Shown here: in pieces, positions 8,791-18,188 of the stretch | Position numbering within the stretch: the first letter of the stretch is position 1 | How the letters are laid out: each line of letters starts with the position of its first letter | DNA from: JADFJB01 sp964464595 | Lineage (GTDB): Bacteria; Zhuqueibacterota; JdFR-76; DREG01 | Direction of reading: 5' to 3' | Assembly (NCBI GenBank): GCA_964464595.1 | Contig: CAYXGW010000005.1 | Span: 1 to 64,000, forward strand | DNA length: 64,000 nucleotides | The notes under the pieces: model-generated | The model's database searches: none | What the model was told of the DNA's origin: nothing | What the model saw: the letters and a program-made list of their open reading frames with translations, nothing else | Translations under genes and position numbers: made by a program

Positions 8791-9612
8791 TTATGGATAC
8801 CGTTTGAATTTTGAAAAATCCGGCTTCCGCTTTTCTACAAAAGCATTTCTCCCTTCCTGGCCTTCTTCAGTCATGTAAAAAAGTAATGTCGCATTACCGG
8901 CTAGTTCCTGCAACCCGGCCTGTCCGTCACAATCGGCATTTAAAGCTGCTTTCAAGCACCGAATTGCCATAGGGCTATTGCTCAAAATTTCAGAACACCA
9001 TTGGATGGTTTCCTGCTCTAAATTTTCGTATGGAACCACCCGGTTTACCAAGCCCATTTCCAAAGCTTCTTCCGCATTATATTGCCGGCACAAGAACCAA
9101 ATCTCCCGGGCTTTCTTCTGCCCCACAATACGCGCCATATAGCTAGCGCCATAACCACCGTCGAAAGAACCTACTTTTGGACCGGTTTGACCAAATATTG
9201 CATTGTCCGCTGCTATAGTCAAGTCACAGATAAGATGGAGAATATGTCCGCCACCAATAGCATACCCCGCCACCATGGCAATTACAGCTTTGGGTAAGGT
9301 TCGAATCTGTCTCTGCAGATCGAGGACATTCAGCCTGGCAATACCTTTATCATCCACATACCCGGCATCTCCACGGATTTTTTGATCTCCCCCAGAACAA
9401 AATGCCTCTTTGCCCTCGCCGGTTAAAATGACCACGCCGATATCGGAATCATCCCTGGCATCATTAAATGCTTGTGACATCTCTTTTATGGTCAGAGGCC
9501 GGAAAGCATTTCTGACCTGGGGTCGATTAATGATTATTTTTGCAATGCCCTGCCATTTTTGATATTTGATATCTGTATAAGTGCCGGCATCTTGCCACGA
9601 AATTTGATCCAT
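8791..9612 (-). CDS. menB: 1,4-dihydroxy-2-naphthoyl-CoA synthase
   Basis: MenB performs the Dieckmann-type ring closure of o-succinylbenzoyl-CoA. It is a crotonase-fold protein of 273 aa, the usual length. The MenB signatures CSGGDQKIRGDAGY, GGGHILHLICDLTIAADN and FGQTGPKVGSFDGGYGASYM are present, as is the C-terminal FYMTEEGQEGRNAF, and it closely resembles the E. coli protein as I remember it. It is the first gene of a minus-strand operon with menA and menE. Genes for MenD, MenF, MenC and MenH are not in the window. Confidence 0.97.
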   Translation of the reverse strand: MDQISWQDAGTYTDIKYQKWQGIAKIIINRPQVRNAFRPLTIKEMSQAFNDARDDSDIGVVILTGEGKEAFCSGGDQKIRGDAGYVDDKGIARLNVLDLQRQIRTLPKAVIAMVAGYAIGGGHILHLICDLTIAADNAIFGQTGPKVGSFDGGYGASYMARIVGQKKAREIWFLCRQYNAEEALEMGLVNRVVPYENLEQETIQWCSEILSNSPMAIRCLKAALNADCDGQAGLQELAGNATLLFYMTEEGQEGRNAFVEKRKPDFSKFKRYP

Positions 9613-9947
9613 AAATGCTCCTGTTCCTGTTTTTCAAATGTAGATTTTTGTATTTGAGGCTTAGGACAAAACTTATTTTAATAATTTTAATGAATCAATC
9701 AATTTGTTTATATTGATATCAAAAAATAAAACAATTAGGATTGAATATAATACCTAAATATTCATTATGTAAAACCCTGGATTCGTTTTTATTTTGGGGA
9801 ACTTTCAAAATTTATCTAAACCAAACTGCATTTTATTACGTCTTAAAAAACAATATAAAATTTAATGAACACAATAACCTACTTTATGGTATTAATTTCG
9901 ATAGTATGAATTGTCTTTTCAATTCATTGCGGATAAGGAGTTTCATA

Positions 9948-11210
9948 ATGCGTTTTTTCCAGCGAATCCTGTTTTTGATATTGACAAATCTGTACATTTT
10001 TTGTGGTTCATCTTTTGCCCAGGTTGAGGAAGATAGTCTAAGTAGTTCCAAGCTATTGGCACCCAAAGTATATCTCGATTGTAACCGTTGTGATTTTAAT
10101 TACATTCGACGTGAAATTACTTTTGTGAATTACGTTCGAGATCGCAAAGTTGCACAAGTTCATTTATTGGTAACCACCCAAAGAACGGGTAGCGGCGGCA
10201 CTGAATATACTTTGCATTTCCTGGGTCAGAATAATTATGCAGGTATGAATGACACTTTAATCTATGCAACTAACGAAACGGACACACGTGAAGAAAGAAG
10301 GGCAGGATATACACGATCGATGAAATTGGGATTAATACGCTATGCTGCCAAAACGCCTATTGCGAATCAAATTGATATTTCATACAAAGCACCTGCGAAA
10401 CAAGAAGAAGTTGTTGACAAATGGAATTATTGGGTGTTTCGAACCAATGCGAGACCATTTTTCTTTGGCCAGGAAGCAAGAAGTTTTCTAAATCTGAGCG
10501 GCTCTATCAATGCCACTCGAATTACGGATAATTGGAAGATCAGGTCGAATTTAAATGTTCGTTATAGTGAAGAAAACTTTGAAACGACTGAAGGAGATTC
10601 TAAATTTATAACTCGTAATTATAATTATAGCGCTTTAATTGTTAAAAGCATTAATAATCATTGGTCGATAGGAGGCAGAACATCTGCCTCGACATCGACA
10701 TTTAACAACACCAAATTTCGGGCAGGTATTTCTCCGGCAATCGAGTATAATTTTTTCCCTTACTCCGAATCAACCAGAAAAGAGCTCAGGATTAACTATA
10801 ACATCAATTATAACAATGTGAGATATGAAGAAATTACTGTTTTTGACAAAACTAAAGAAACACTGTTTAACCAGGAACTGGAAATCACCTTTGAAGTGAA
10901 CCAGACATGGGGTTCGGCCGAAACATCTTTAGAAGCTTTGAATTATCTCCATGACTTTAGTTTAAATAGAGTCGAACTTTCTGCTAATATAGATTTAAAG
11001 TTATTCAAAGGATTTTCACTGCGGTTGTCCGGAGAGGTTTCAAGCATTCGTGACCAGATTTCGTTGCCAAAAGAAGAAGCCAGCGACGAGGAGATTCTTT
11101 TGGGGCGAGTCCAACTGCCGACTTCATTCCAGTATTTTGGTTCAATCAGCATCAGTTATACATTTGGATCTATCTATAGCAATATTGTAAATTCGAGATT
11201 TGGGAGATAA
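9948..11210 (+). CDS. conserved outer-membrane protein with CxxC N-terminal domain
   Basis: The ATG at 9948 follows AAGGAG by 7 nt and starts a signal peptide (MRFFQRILFLILTNLYIFCG ending at SSFAQ). The frame upstream to 9741 is open but has no export signal, so it is not used. The mature protein begins with a compact domain containing CNRCDFNYIRREITFVNYVRD and TGSGGTEYTLHFLGQN. This pattern recurs in Bacteroidota and Ignavibacteria proteins from memory, with no assigned function. The rest has alternating polar and aromatic strands typical of an outer-membrane barrel, ending with SISYTFG. No neighbour explains its role. The 335 nt before it (9613-9947) hold no other gene I can support. Confidence 0.8.
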   Translation: MRFFQRILFLILTNLYIFCGSSFAQVEEDSLSSSKLLAPKVYLDCNRCDFNYIRREITFVNYVRDRKVAQVHLLVTTQRTGSGGTEYTLHFLGQNNYAGMNDTLIYATNETDTREERRAGYTRSMKLGLIRYAAKTPIANQIDISYKAPAKQEEVVDKWNYWVFRTNARPFFFGQEARSFLNLSGSINATRITDNWKIRSNLNVRYSEENFETTEGDSKFITRNYNYSALIVKSINNHWSIGGRTSASTSTFNNTKFRAGISPAIEYNFFPYSESTRKELRINYNINYNNVRYEEITVFDKTKETLFNQELEITFEVNQTWGSAETSLEALNYLHDFSLNRVELSANIDLKLFKGFSLRLSGEVSSIRDQISLPKEEASDEEILLGRVQLPTSFQYFGSISISYTFGSIYSNIVNSRFGR

Positions 11211-11322
11211 TTAGAATTTGAATATTTTTGAATTCCTTTAGCCAATATTTTTTCTTAGGTTTCAAGAAAGATTCTGATTATAATATATAAACAATTCCTT
11301 TTTATACTTATTTTGGATAATA

Positions 11323-11925
11323 ATGAGCTGGATCAAAACCATTTCTTACCAGAATGCAACTGGTAAGCTCAAGGCTCTTTACGAACGCATCAAAGGCCCT
11401 AATAATTATCTGGATAATATTATGAAAGTGCATAGCTTGAAGCCTCATACTCTCGAGGGCCATATGAAACTGTATAAAAATGTTCTTCATCATCTCGATA
11501 ACCAATTTCCGAAATGGCTGCTGGAAGCAATTGGTATTTATGTCAGCCTGCTAAATAATTGTGAGTATTGTGTTCAGCATCATTTCCAGGGAATGCGTAA
11601 ACTGCTAAATGATGATGCGCGGTCAAATGCTATTTTTACCGCATTGAAGGAGGAAGATCCGGCTTCTGCCTTTCCCGACAAAGAGGTCATATTCAATTAT
11701 GCTGCCAAACTGACAAAGTCACCGAATAGTGTTTCAGAGGATGATATGAAACAGTTGCGAGAGTCAGGATTAAGCGATGCAGAGATTTTGGAAATAAACC
11801 AGGTGGTTAGCTATTTCTCATATGCTAATCGAACCGTACTGGGCTTGGGTGTTAACACGGATGGAGATATCATCGGTCTCTCACCCAGCGACTCTGACGA
11901 TCCAAACAATTGGCAGCACAAATAA
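11323..11925 (+). CDS. AhpD-like carboxymuconolactone decarboxylase family protein
   Basis: This is a 200-aa all-helical protein of the CMD/AhpD superfamily, closest in pattern to the peroxidase-related enzymes. The redox site is C80-E-Y-C83 followed by VQHH, giving the AhpD-type CxxC plus histidine. It probably reduces peroxides or acts in a thiol relay. It is not the ring-cleavage decarboxylase. It is followed after 19 nt by an aldehyde dehydrogenase on the same strand, so the pair may handle oxidative or aldehyde stress together; that link is inference. Confidence 0.88.
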   Translation: MSWIKTISYQNATGKLKALYERIKGPNNYLDNIMKVHSLKPHTLEGHMKLYKNVLHHLDNQFPKWLLEAIGIYVSLLNNCEYCVQHHFQGMRKLLNDDARSNAIFTALKEEDPASAFPDKEVIFNYAAKLTKSPNSVSEDDMKQLRESGLSDAEILEINQVVSYFSYANRTVLGLGVNTDGDIIGLSPSDSDDPNNWQHK

Positions 11926-11944
11926 TAATAAAAAGTGAATCAAA

Positions 11945-13342
11945 ATGAATCCGGAAATCACCAGGATATTTCAGCTTCAACTAGCAAATAAGAGAAAAAT
12001 CAGGCAGACAAGTGCGGAAGAACGCATCCAAAAGATAAACCTTTTGATGGAAGCAATAAACGACCGTCTGCCGGAGCTAAAAAAAGCTGTCTTTGAAGAT
12101 CTGGGAAAACCACCTGCAGAAGTCATGTTAAGTGAAGTTTACCCGATAATTACAGAAATTAAAACGATTCGACGCAAATTAAAAAAGTGGATGCTTCCCA
12201 AACATGTACCGGCACCAATTGCACTGTTGGGCTCAAAGAATGAAATCCACCTCGAGCCAAAAGGTGTGGTTTTAATCATGGCGCCCTGGAATTTTCCATT
12301 CCAATTGGCAATAAGTCCATTGATGTCGGCCCTTGCTGCCGGTAATTGTGTGATGTTAAAACCATCTGAAATAAGTGCAAATACCTCGAGATTTATTAAG
12401 AGTTTGATCGATGATTTTTTTGAACAAAACGAAGTTGCGGTTTTTGAAGGGGATGCTGAGATTGGCAAGGCGTTGTTAGATCTACCATTCAACCATATTC
12501 TTTTCACAGGAAGTACAACGGTTGGGAAAAAAGTAATGGCTGCGGCCGCCAAACACCTGTCTTCCGTCACATTGGAATTGGGCGGCAAATCACCTGTACT
12601 CATCGATAAAACTGCAGACATTAAAGAAGCGGCAAAAAGGATTACATGGGGCAAATTTCTAAACGCCGGACAAACCTGTATCGCACCGGACTATGTACTG
12701 GTGCCGAAAAAACAACTTGATGAGTTTGTAGACAAATCCAAAAAGCATATTCAAAAGCTTTATGGGAAAAACTCAATCCATACTAACCCGGATTATTGCC
12801 GCATCATTGATGAGAAGTCCTTTGCCCGGCTCAAGAGTTTGGTTGATGAAGCCTTGAAAAGCGACGCAGCTATTCAAATAGGTGGAGAATTTGCAGATGT
12901 TAATTTCATAGCCCCCACACTTATGACGAATGTCAACGTCGATTCCGGGATTATGAAGGAGGAAATTTTTGGACCCGTTTTGCCCATCTTACCTTATGAT
13001 TCAATTGAAGATGCATTGGATATGATCAATGCCAAACCCAATCCATTGGCTCTATATATTTTTTCAAAAGACAAAGAAATTAACCGGCAAATCCTGCAAA
13101 ATACTTCAGCAGGAGATACGGTGATCAATGATGTGGTGGTACATTTCAGCAATATTAATTTGCCTTTCGGAGGTTCCAATCATAGTGGAATTGGAAAATC
13201 TCATGGTTTTGCCGGATTTAAAGCTTTTTCCCATGAAAGATCGGTAATGCATCAACCAAGATTCAGCATGGTAAAGTTGTTATATCCTCCCTATTCCGCC
13301 ATCACAAAAAAAATAATCGATCTCACAATAAAATATTTTTAA
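11945..13342 (+). CDS. aldehyde dehydrogenase family protein (ALDH3-like)
   Basis: NAD(P)-dependent oxidation of an aldehyde to the acid is expected. The 465-aa protein has the ALDH blocks APWNFPFQL, FTGSTTVGKK (187-196), the general base E211 in ELGGKSPV and the nucleophile C245 in NAGQTC. The short length and the C-terminus, with a hydrophobic tail after HQPRFSMVKLLYPPY, resemble ALDH3/coniferyl-aldehyde dehydrogenase types. Substrate cannot be read from the sequence. It is probably co-transcribed with the AhpD-like gene. A weak GGAT/ATCC hairpin with a T-run at 13356-13377 may terminate the unit. Confidence 0.93.
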   Translation: MNPEITRIFQLQLANKRKIRQTSAEERIQKINLLMEAINDRLPELKKAVFEDLGKPPAEVMLSEVYPIITEIKTIRRKLKKWMLPKHVPAPIALLGSKNEIHLEPKGVVLIMAPWNFPFQLAISPLMSALAAGNCVMLKPSEISANTSRFIKSLIDDFFEQNEVAVFEGDAEIGKALLDLPFNHILFTGSTTVGKKVMAAAAKHLSSVTLELGGKSPVLIDKTADIKEAAKRITWGKFLNAGQTCIAPDYVLVPKKQLDEFVDKSKKHIQKLYGKNSIHTNPDYCRIIDEKSFARLKSLVDEALKSDAAIQIGGEFADVNFIAPTLMTNVNVDSGIMKEEIFGPVLPILPYDSIEDALDMINAKPNPLALYIFSKDKEINRQILQNTSAGDTVINDVVVHFSNINLPFGGSNHSGIGKSHGFAGFKAFSHERSVMHQPRFSMVKLLYPPYSAITKKIIDLTIKYF

Positions 13343-13407
13343 ATCAGTTAGCCTTGGATGATTCATAATCCTTTTTTCAGAATCAACATTTTCAATTTTA
13401 TGGAAAT

Positions 13408-13585
13408 AGATTCTTCAGAATGACAACTTTGGAAACTTCAAGCTCACAATTATAATTCATGAATCGTGCTTTTAAGCTTAAAACTACCAACTTTGTCATT
13501 CTGGAAGGATCTTGCTAGATTTGATTTAAAAAGCTTATAAGCAGGTATAGAATAAAGGGTCAAATAGATCCCTCTGGATGACAGT
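13408..13585. repeat. three related arms of a dispersed inverted repeat
   Basis: Within a 435-nt gene-free stretch (13343-13777), agattcttcagaatgaca near 13408 recurs in inverted form as tgtcattctggaaggatct near 13494, and again in direct form as agatccctctggatgaca near 13567. The arms resemble the dispersed 'GATCCTTC-GAATGACA' class of intergenic palindromes. Nothing else is seen in the region. Confidence 0.7.
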
Positions 13586-13777
13586 ACCCACAATTATGAA
13601 ATATCCAAATAATTACTCAGGATAGCATCAAGAGTACTTATCGATTGCAAACCAGCATTTTTCTGTCTATTCTTTCAGACTCCTTTTTTAAAAAAAATTC
13701 AACTATCATTTTTTAACATTTTTATAACTTAGCGTTTATTAACCTTTTATTTTTTTCACGAGAACTATTTACCATAT

Positions 13778-15112
13778 ATGACCGAACAAAATCAAAACCT
13801 GACCCAAAAGAAAATACTGTTATTTTGGCTTCCACTGGCTGCCACATGGATTATGATGTCAACCGAAGGGAATTTCCTGGCCGCCATTATCGCCCGATTG
13901 GCAGAGCCTAAATACAACCTTGCGGCATATGGGGTTGCGTTCTCTTTTGCACTCATCATCGAAGCGCCGATCATCATGATTATGAGCGCTTCCACAGCGT
14001 TGGTTCGGGATAAACAATCCTTTTTGAAACTGCGGAACTTCACCTATTTTCTCAATGCCTGTTTAACGGGAATCATATTAATAGTAGTTCTTCCATCCGT
14101 GTTTTATTTCCTTACGCTTACTTTAATCGGGTTACCCGAAAATATTGCCAGTCTTACACATCGTGCCATGATTCTCCTTATTCCTTGGCCGGCCGCTATA
14201 GGTTACCGCCGGTTTTTTCATGGCATTTTGATTCGAAACAATTTAACCAGGCGTGTTGCCTATTCTACTACAATTCGTATGTTGACTATGGCAACCACGG
14301 CTCTAATCTTATTTTCATTTTTCGAATTGGATGGCGCATTGGTTGGTGCAGTTGCGTTATCCGCGGGAGTCTGTATCGAGGCTCTAGCAAGCCGGTTAAT
14401 GGTTCACCAACTTGTCAAACGATTATTATCAGGCGAAGTGATTGAAAAGTCCGGAAAGGGACCTTTAACCTACCGATCCATTATCGGCTTTTATTATCCG
14501 TTGGCATTAACATCTATGATTGCTCTCGGCGCCCATCCTATCATTACATTCTTTTTGGGCCAAATCCGGATGGCGATCGAGTCTCTTGCAGTCTGGCCTG
14601 TCATTGTTTCGCTCTCATTCGTTTTAATCAGCCTGGGATTATCCACCCAGGAAGTGATTATTGCACTGATTGGAGATAAATTTGAAAACTATAAACCGTT
14701 GAAAAAATTCAGCCTTGCACTTACATTTATCGTATTTTTGATTATGACTCTTTTTGTATACACCCCGGTCTCTGCACTATGGTTAAGAACCGTCTCAGGT
14801 TTGACTATTGAATTATCTGAATTTGCGCTTAAGCCGCTTGCTTACTATATTTTTATTCCGGCGGCTTCCGTCTGGCTGTGTTTTCAACGCTCAATCCTGG
14901 TAGCAGCGCGCAGAACAGGACTCGTTACGGTTGCTTCCGGCATAGAGATCGTTTTTATTGTGTCTGTTCTGTTTATTACTGTACAATACCTTGATTTTGT
15001 AGGTGTGATTGCTGCAGTAACCGCGTTCAATGTTGCCAGAGTCTTTTCTGTTTCTTACCTGTTTTTTGCCTGCCGAAAGGTGTTACGGCCGGGAACTTTA
15101 GGGGCTAGTTGA
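13778..15112 (+). CDS. MATE/MOP-superfamily-like multipass membrane transporter
   Basis: The 444-aa protein is hydrophobic throughout, with about twelve membrane segments arranged as two similar halves and charged linkers (for example RNNLTRR near 153-159). The pattern fits the MATE/MOP flippase superfamily rather than MFS. The N-terminal QKKILLFWLPLAATWIMMS segment is typical of these. Substrate is unknown. Its last 21 codons are repeated, in diverged form, at 16941-17005, showing that a second copy once existed. It is followed on the opposite strand by a LolA-like gene, and that pair is the unit that was duplicated. Confidence 0.75.
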   Translation: MTEQNQNLTQKKILLFWLPLAATWIMMSTEGNFLAAIIARLAEPKYNLAAYGVAFSFALIIEAPIIMIMSASTALVRDKQSFLKLRNFTYFLNACLTGIILIVVLPSVFYFLTLTLIGLPENIASLTHRAMILLIPWPAAIGYRRFFHGILIRNNLTRRVAYSTTIRMLTMATTALILFSFFELDGALVGAVALSAGVCIEALASRLMVHQLVKRLLSGEVIEKSGKGPLTYRSIIGFYYPLALTSMIALGAHPIITFFLGQIRMAIESLAVWPVIVSLSFVLISLGLSTQEVIIALIGDKFENYKPLKKFSLALTFIVFLIMTLFVYTPVSALWLRTVSGLTIELSEFALKPLAYYIFIPAASVWLCFQRSILVAARRTGLVTVASGIEIVFIVSVLFITVQYLDFVGVIAAVTAFNVARVFSVSYLFFACRKVLRPGTLGAS

Positions 15113-15312
15113 AAATTACATTTTTCTACCCTGGAATAAAAAAGAGTCCCACACTTTATTAAAATCAATCTAATTAATACTAATAAAGCAATAGTTTTAA
15201 AATCATAACTAAAAAATACATCACCTTGAAATCTCGATGCTCACATTCGAATTTTCAAGGCATGTTAAGCTCATTCATATAAAATAAAACCGAAACCATC
15301 AAATTTATCTAC

Positions 15313-16044
15313 CTACTTTTCCTTTTCCGGCATCTTGAAAAAACTATCTTCTATCTTAACATTGGTCTCCATTTTTTTTATGGTTACTTGCGCAAGAACG
15401 ACCCCACCTGCCTTTGATTCGACAGAATGAGCCATCATCAGTCCGTCTATCTCTTTGTAATCACTGAAGAAAGTTTGAACTTCTTGTTCCACACCCTGGA
15501 TCTTCTGTTTGGAAACGATTTTAACTTCAAGAAAATATTCACCGTCCAGGTAATGGTACTGCACACTTCCGTTTTTAAGCGTTATTTTCAATTTAAATAC
15601 TTCAGTCCCCTCCATGTCCTCTTTGCCCATTAACTCTATTTTGTGGCCCTTTTCTTTATAGTTTATCAAATGACCATCGAATTCGGAATCGTCCCTGAAT
15701 GATTTGGCTTCATCATCAGGCATTAATTGCGGACTTAGATCTCCCATAAATGGAAAGATCCACCAGGCTGTTTCGCCATCATATGATTGTACCATCTTTT
15801 GTCCTTGCAGCATCATTTCATGACGCACCAGGTTGGGTCTCTTTTGGTATGCTATTATGTCACCCTGGAGCATTCCATTCTGGACTATTATGGTTCCTTT
15901 TGCCCAAATAGTTTTGAGTTTTGTGATGTTTTCCATTCCTCCCCGGGCCTCTATATATTTTTTTAGTATCTCATCCAGGGTTTGCGCATATAACGTTGAG
16001 CCAACCAGGCATAACAACAGAAGTAATGAAATTCTTCGCACCAT
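15313..16044 (-). CDS. LolA-like outer-membrane lipoprotein-sorting family protein, copy 1
   Basis: A signal peptide (MVRRISLLLLLCLVGSTLYA) is followed by TLDEILKKYIEARGGMENI, the usual start of LolA/LppX-like periplasmic lipid carriers of FCB bacteria, and then by an antiparallel beta half-barrel. The ATG has GGAG 6 nt upstream. Protein length is 243 aa. It would bind lipid or lipoprotein in the periplasm; the exact cargo is unknown. A second copy lies 1760 bp away and differs only in a few C-terminal residues (MKMET/KIEDSFF here, IET/EIEDSYF there). Confidence 0.8.
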   Translation of the reverse strand: MVRRISLLLLLCLVGSTLYAQTLDEILKKYIEARGGMENITKLKTIWAKGTIIVQNGMLQGDIIAYQKRPNLVRHEMMLQGQKMVQSYDGETAWWIFPFMGDLSPQLMPDDEAKSFRDDSEFDGHLINYKEKGHKIELMGKEDMEGTEVFKLKITLKNGSVQYHYLDGEYFLEVKIVSKQKIQGVEQEVQTFFSDYKEIDGLMMAHSVESKAGGVVLAQVTIKKMETNVKIEDSFFKMPEKEK

Positions 16045-16268
16045 TAGATTCTCCTTTAAACTATTTTTTGAATTTACTCAATTTGCATTTTTTTTGAAGA
16101 CTGAATATCTGGTTAGAAACCCATAAAGTCAAGAGTTTTTTGTGATAAATGCAGGGAAACCACCGGCGAAAGATTGGTTAGAGCAGGCCTGGAAAATTCA
16201 AAGGTGTCGACTTGCCGGAATGGGAAACCTGGGAAACCTGCAAGCCGGAACAATCCTGAAAAACGACC
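15371..16268. repeat. 898-bp perfectly identical tract, copy 1
   Basis: By eye, this stretch is base-for-base identical to 17131-18028. It covers most of the LolA-like gene and 224 nt upstream of it. Outside the tract the two copies are still recognisably homologous but diverged: about one change per ten bases at the left edge, more at the right. The sharp edges suggest gene conversion. Confidence 0.85.
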
Positions 16269-16343
16269 GCCGATGCATCGTGCAAATTATGCCGGATGTT
16301 TTCGAAAGAACGGAGTAAAAAAACCCAGATTAATGCAAATTTT

Positions 16344-16928
16344 CTATATAGCACCAGGAATGTCTTTCTCCGCCATCTCCCTCGCTTCCGTATTTTTTGT
16401 CGCCTCTACAAAAAAACATTGTCCCAAAGTTAAATCTCTTAGCCATCTGATTAACGGTCTTATGCCAAAATGCCATAGGTTATAAGCTCGTATTCTGGTT
16501 ATCTTCACATCTACAAAACCAGAACTAATAATCATATTTACCAATTCTTTTTGATTATATTCAGAATAGTGATGTTTGCCTTCTCCCATCCACCATTTAC
16601 AGGGCGTTGTTAGATAGAGTTTTCCTTTGGATGATAAATGTTTTTCAATATTAGTAAGCAATACTTTCGGTCTTTGTAAATGCTCCAAGACTTCAAAGCA
16701 TGTAATTGATTTATACTTTTCATTATTTGGCCAAACTTTATTCAAATCCCAATTTGTCCATGCATCCACATTCAACAGTTCACCCAATGCATTCCGTTCA
16801 CCAATATCGAGACAAGGTCGTTCTATTTTTCCAAGCGCGGCAATGGTAGTTTTAAAGCGTACACTACTTCGCTTTGCGTAATTATTGCCTATTACATCTT
16901 TCAGTCTATATCGGTCGTTCGATTCCAT
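16344..16928 (-). CDS. class I SAM-dependent methyltransferase
   Basis: The 194-aa protein matches the Methyltransf_11/23 fold. The SAM-binding loop is CLDIGERNALGELL, the acidic and proline-rich catalytic segment is CFEVLEHLQRPKVLL, and GKLYLTTP forms a later strand. Such small proteins often modify sugars, lipids or small molecules, and no substrate can be named. It lies between two copies of the LolA-like gene. Its ATG is 13 nt from a fragment of a MATE-like gene, at a short tatatctatttc-type simple repeat that looks like a joint. It may therefore have arrived by insertion into the duplicated locus. Confidence 0.85.
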   Translation of the reverse strand: MESNDRYRLKDVIGNNYAKRSSVRFKTTIAALGKIERPCLDIGERNALGELLNVDAWTNWDLNKVWPNNEKYKSITCFEVLEHLQRPKVLLTNIEKHLSSKGKLYLTTPCKWWMGEGKHHYSEYNQKELVNMIISSGFVDVKITRIRAYNLWHFGIRPLIRWLRDLTLGQCFFVEATKNTEAREMAEKDIPGAI

Positions 16929-16940
16929 CTATATCTATTT

Positions 16941-17005
16941 CTATTTCTTACCTGTTTTTTGCCTGTCGAAATGTAATCCGGTCGGGTACCTTTCAGGGAC
17001 ATTGC
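16941..17005 (+). pseudogene. 3' remnant of a second MATE-like gene
   Basis: The frame reads SYLFFACRNVIRSGTF and ends at TGA, matching the last codons of the transporter gene at 15048-15112 (SYLFFACRKVLRPGTL) with several silent differences. The rest of the copy is missing. It sits just before the second LolA-like gene, in the same relative place as the intact transporter relative to copy 1. Confidence 0.8.
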
Positions 17006-17072
17006 TGATATTCACAGTTTTGGCTTCATTATCACAAATTAAAGAGCTTTTTCTTTCATCAAATATATCTGC

Positions 17073-17804
17073 CTATTTCTCCTTTTCCGGCATCTTGAAA
17101 TAACTGTCTTCTATCTCAACATTGGTCTCGATTTTTTTTATGGTTACTTGCGCAAGAACGACCCCACCTGCCTTTGATTCGACAGAATGAGCCATCATCA
17201 GTCCGTCTATCTCTTTGTAATCACTGAAGAAAGTTTGAACTTCTTGTTCCACACCCTGGATCTTCTGTTTGGAAACGATTTTAACTTCAAGAAAATATTC
17301 ACCGTCCAGGTAATGGTACTGCACACTTCCGTTTTTAAGCGTTATTTTCAATTTAAATACTTCAGTCCCCTCCATGTCCTCTTTGCCCATTAACTCTATT
17401 TTGTGGCCCTTTTCTTTATAGTTTATCAAATGACCATCGAATTCGGAATCGTCCCTGAATGATTTGGCTTCATCATCAGGCATTAATTGCGGACTTAGAT
17501 CTCCCATAAATGGAAAGATCCACCAGGCTGTTTCGCCATCATATGATTGTACCATCTTTTGTCCTTGCAGCATCATTTCATGACGCACCAGGTTGGGTCT
17601 CTTTTGGTATGCTATTATGTCACCCTGGAGCATTCCATTCTGGACTATTATGGTTCCTTTTGCCCAAATAGTTTTGAGTTTTGTGATGTTTTCCATTCCT
17701 CCCCGGGCCTCTATATATTTTTTTAGTATCTCATCCAGGGTTTGCGCATATAACGTTGAGCCAACCAGGCATAACAACAGAAGTAATGAAATTCTTCGCA
17801 CCAT
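17073..17804 (-). CDS. LolA-like outer-membrane lipoprotein-sorting family protein, copy 2
   Basis: This is a 243-aa paralogue of the gene at 15313-16044, with the same signal peptide and start. The two proteins differ only near the C-terminus, because the DNA is identical except for the last 60 or so bases of coding sequence. Having two nearly identical periplasmic carriers gives dosage rather than new function, unless the C-terminal changes matter. The upstream region is also duplicated to about 18080, so both copies share promoter and ribosome site. Confidence 0.8.
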   Translation of the reverse strand: MVRRISLLLLLCLVGSTLYAQTLDEILKKYIEARGGMENITKLKTIWAKGTIIVQNGMLQGDIIAYQKRPNLVRHEMMLQGQKMVQSYDGETAWWIFPFMGDLSPQLMPDDEAKSFRDDSEFDGHLINYKEKGHKIELMGKEDMEGTEVFKLKITLKNGSVQYHYLDGEYFLEVKIVSKQKIQGVEQEVQTFFSDYKEIDGLMMAHSVESKAGGVVLAQVTIKKIETNVEIEDSYFKMPEKEK

Positions 17805-18028
17805 TAGATTCTCCTTTAAACTATTTTTTGAATTTACTCAATTTGCATTTTTTTTGAAGACTGAATATCTGGTTAGAAACCCATAAAGTCAAGAGTTTTT
17901 TGTGATAAATGCAGGGAAACCACCGGCGAAAGATTGGTTAGAGCAGGCCTGGAAAATTCAAAGGTGTCGACTTGCCGGAATGGGAAACCTGGGAAACCTG
18001 CAAGCCGGAACAATCCTGAAAAACGACC
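17131..18028. repeat. 898-bp perfectly identical tract, copy 2
   Basis: Partner of the tract at 15371-16268, in direct orientation and 1760 bp away. Beyond 18028 the copies still share atcgtg, aaattatg and ggatgtttt blocks, so the original duplication was longer than the identical core. Confidence 0.85.
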
Positions 18029-18188
18029 CCTTCTTTATCGTGTAAATTATGATGGATGTTTTGGTGGGACGGAATAATGCCACAGACTTACACAGACTAA
18101 AAAATCCCTCCTATAAAATTCCTGTACCGCTCAACTTTTTGTTATTCCCACCCCTTCCAAACTCTCATTCCCGCCCCTCACACTTGTC

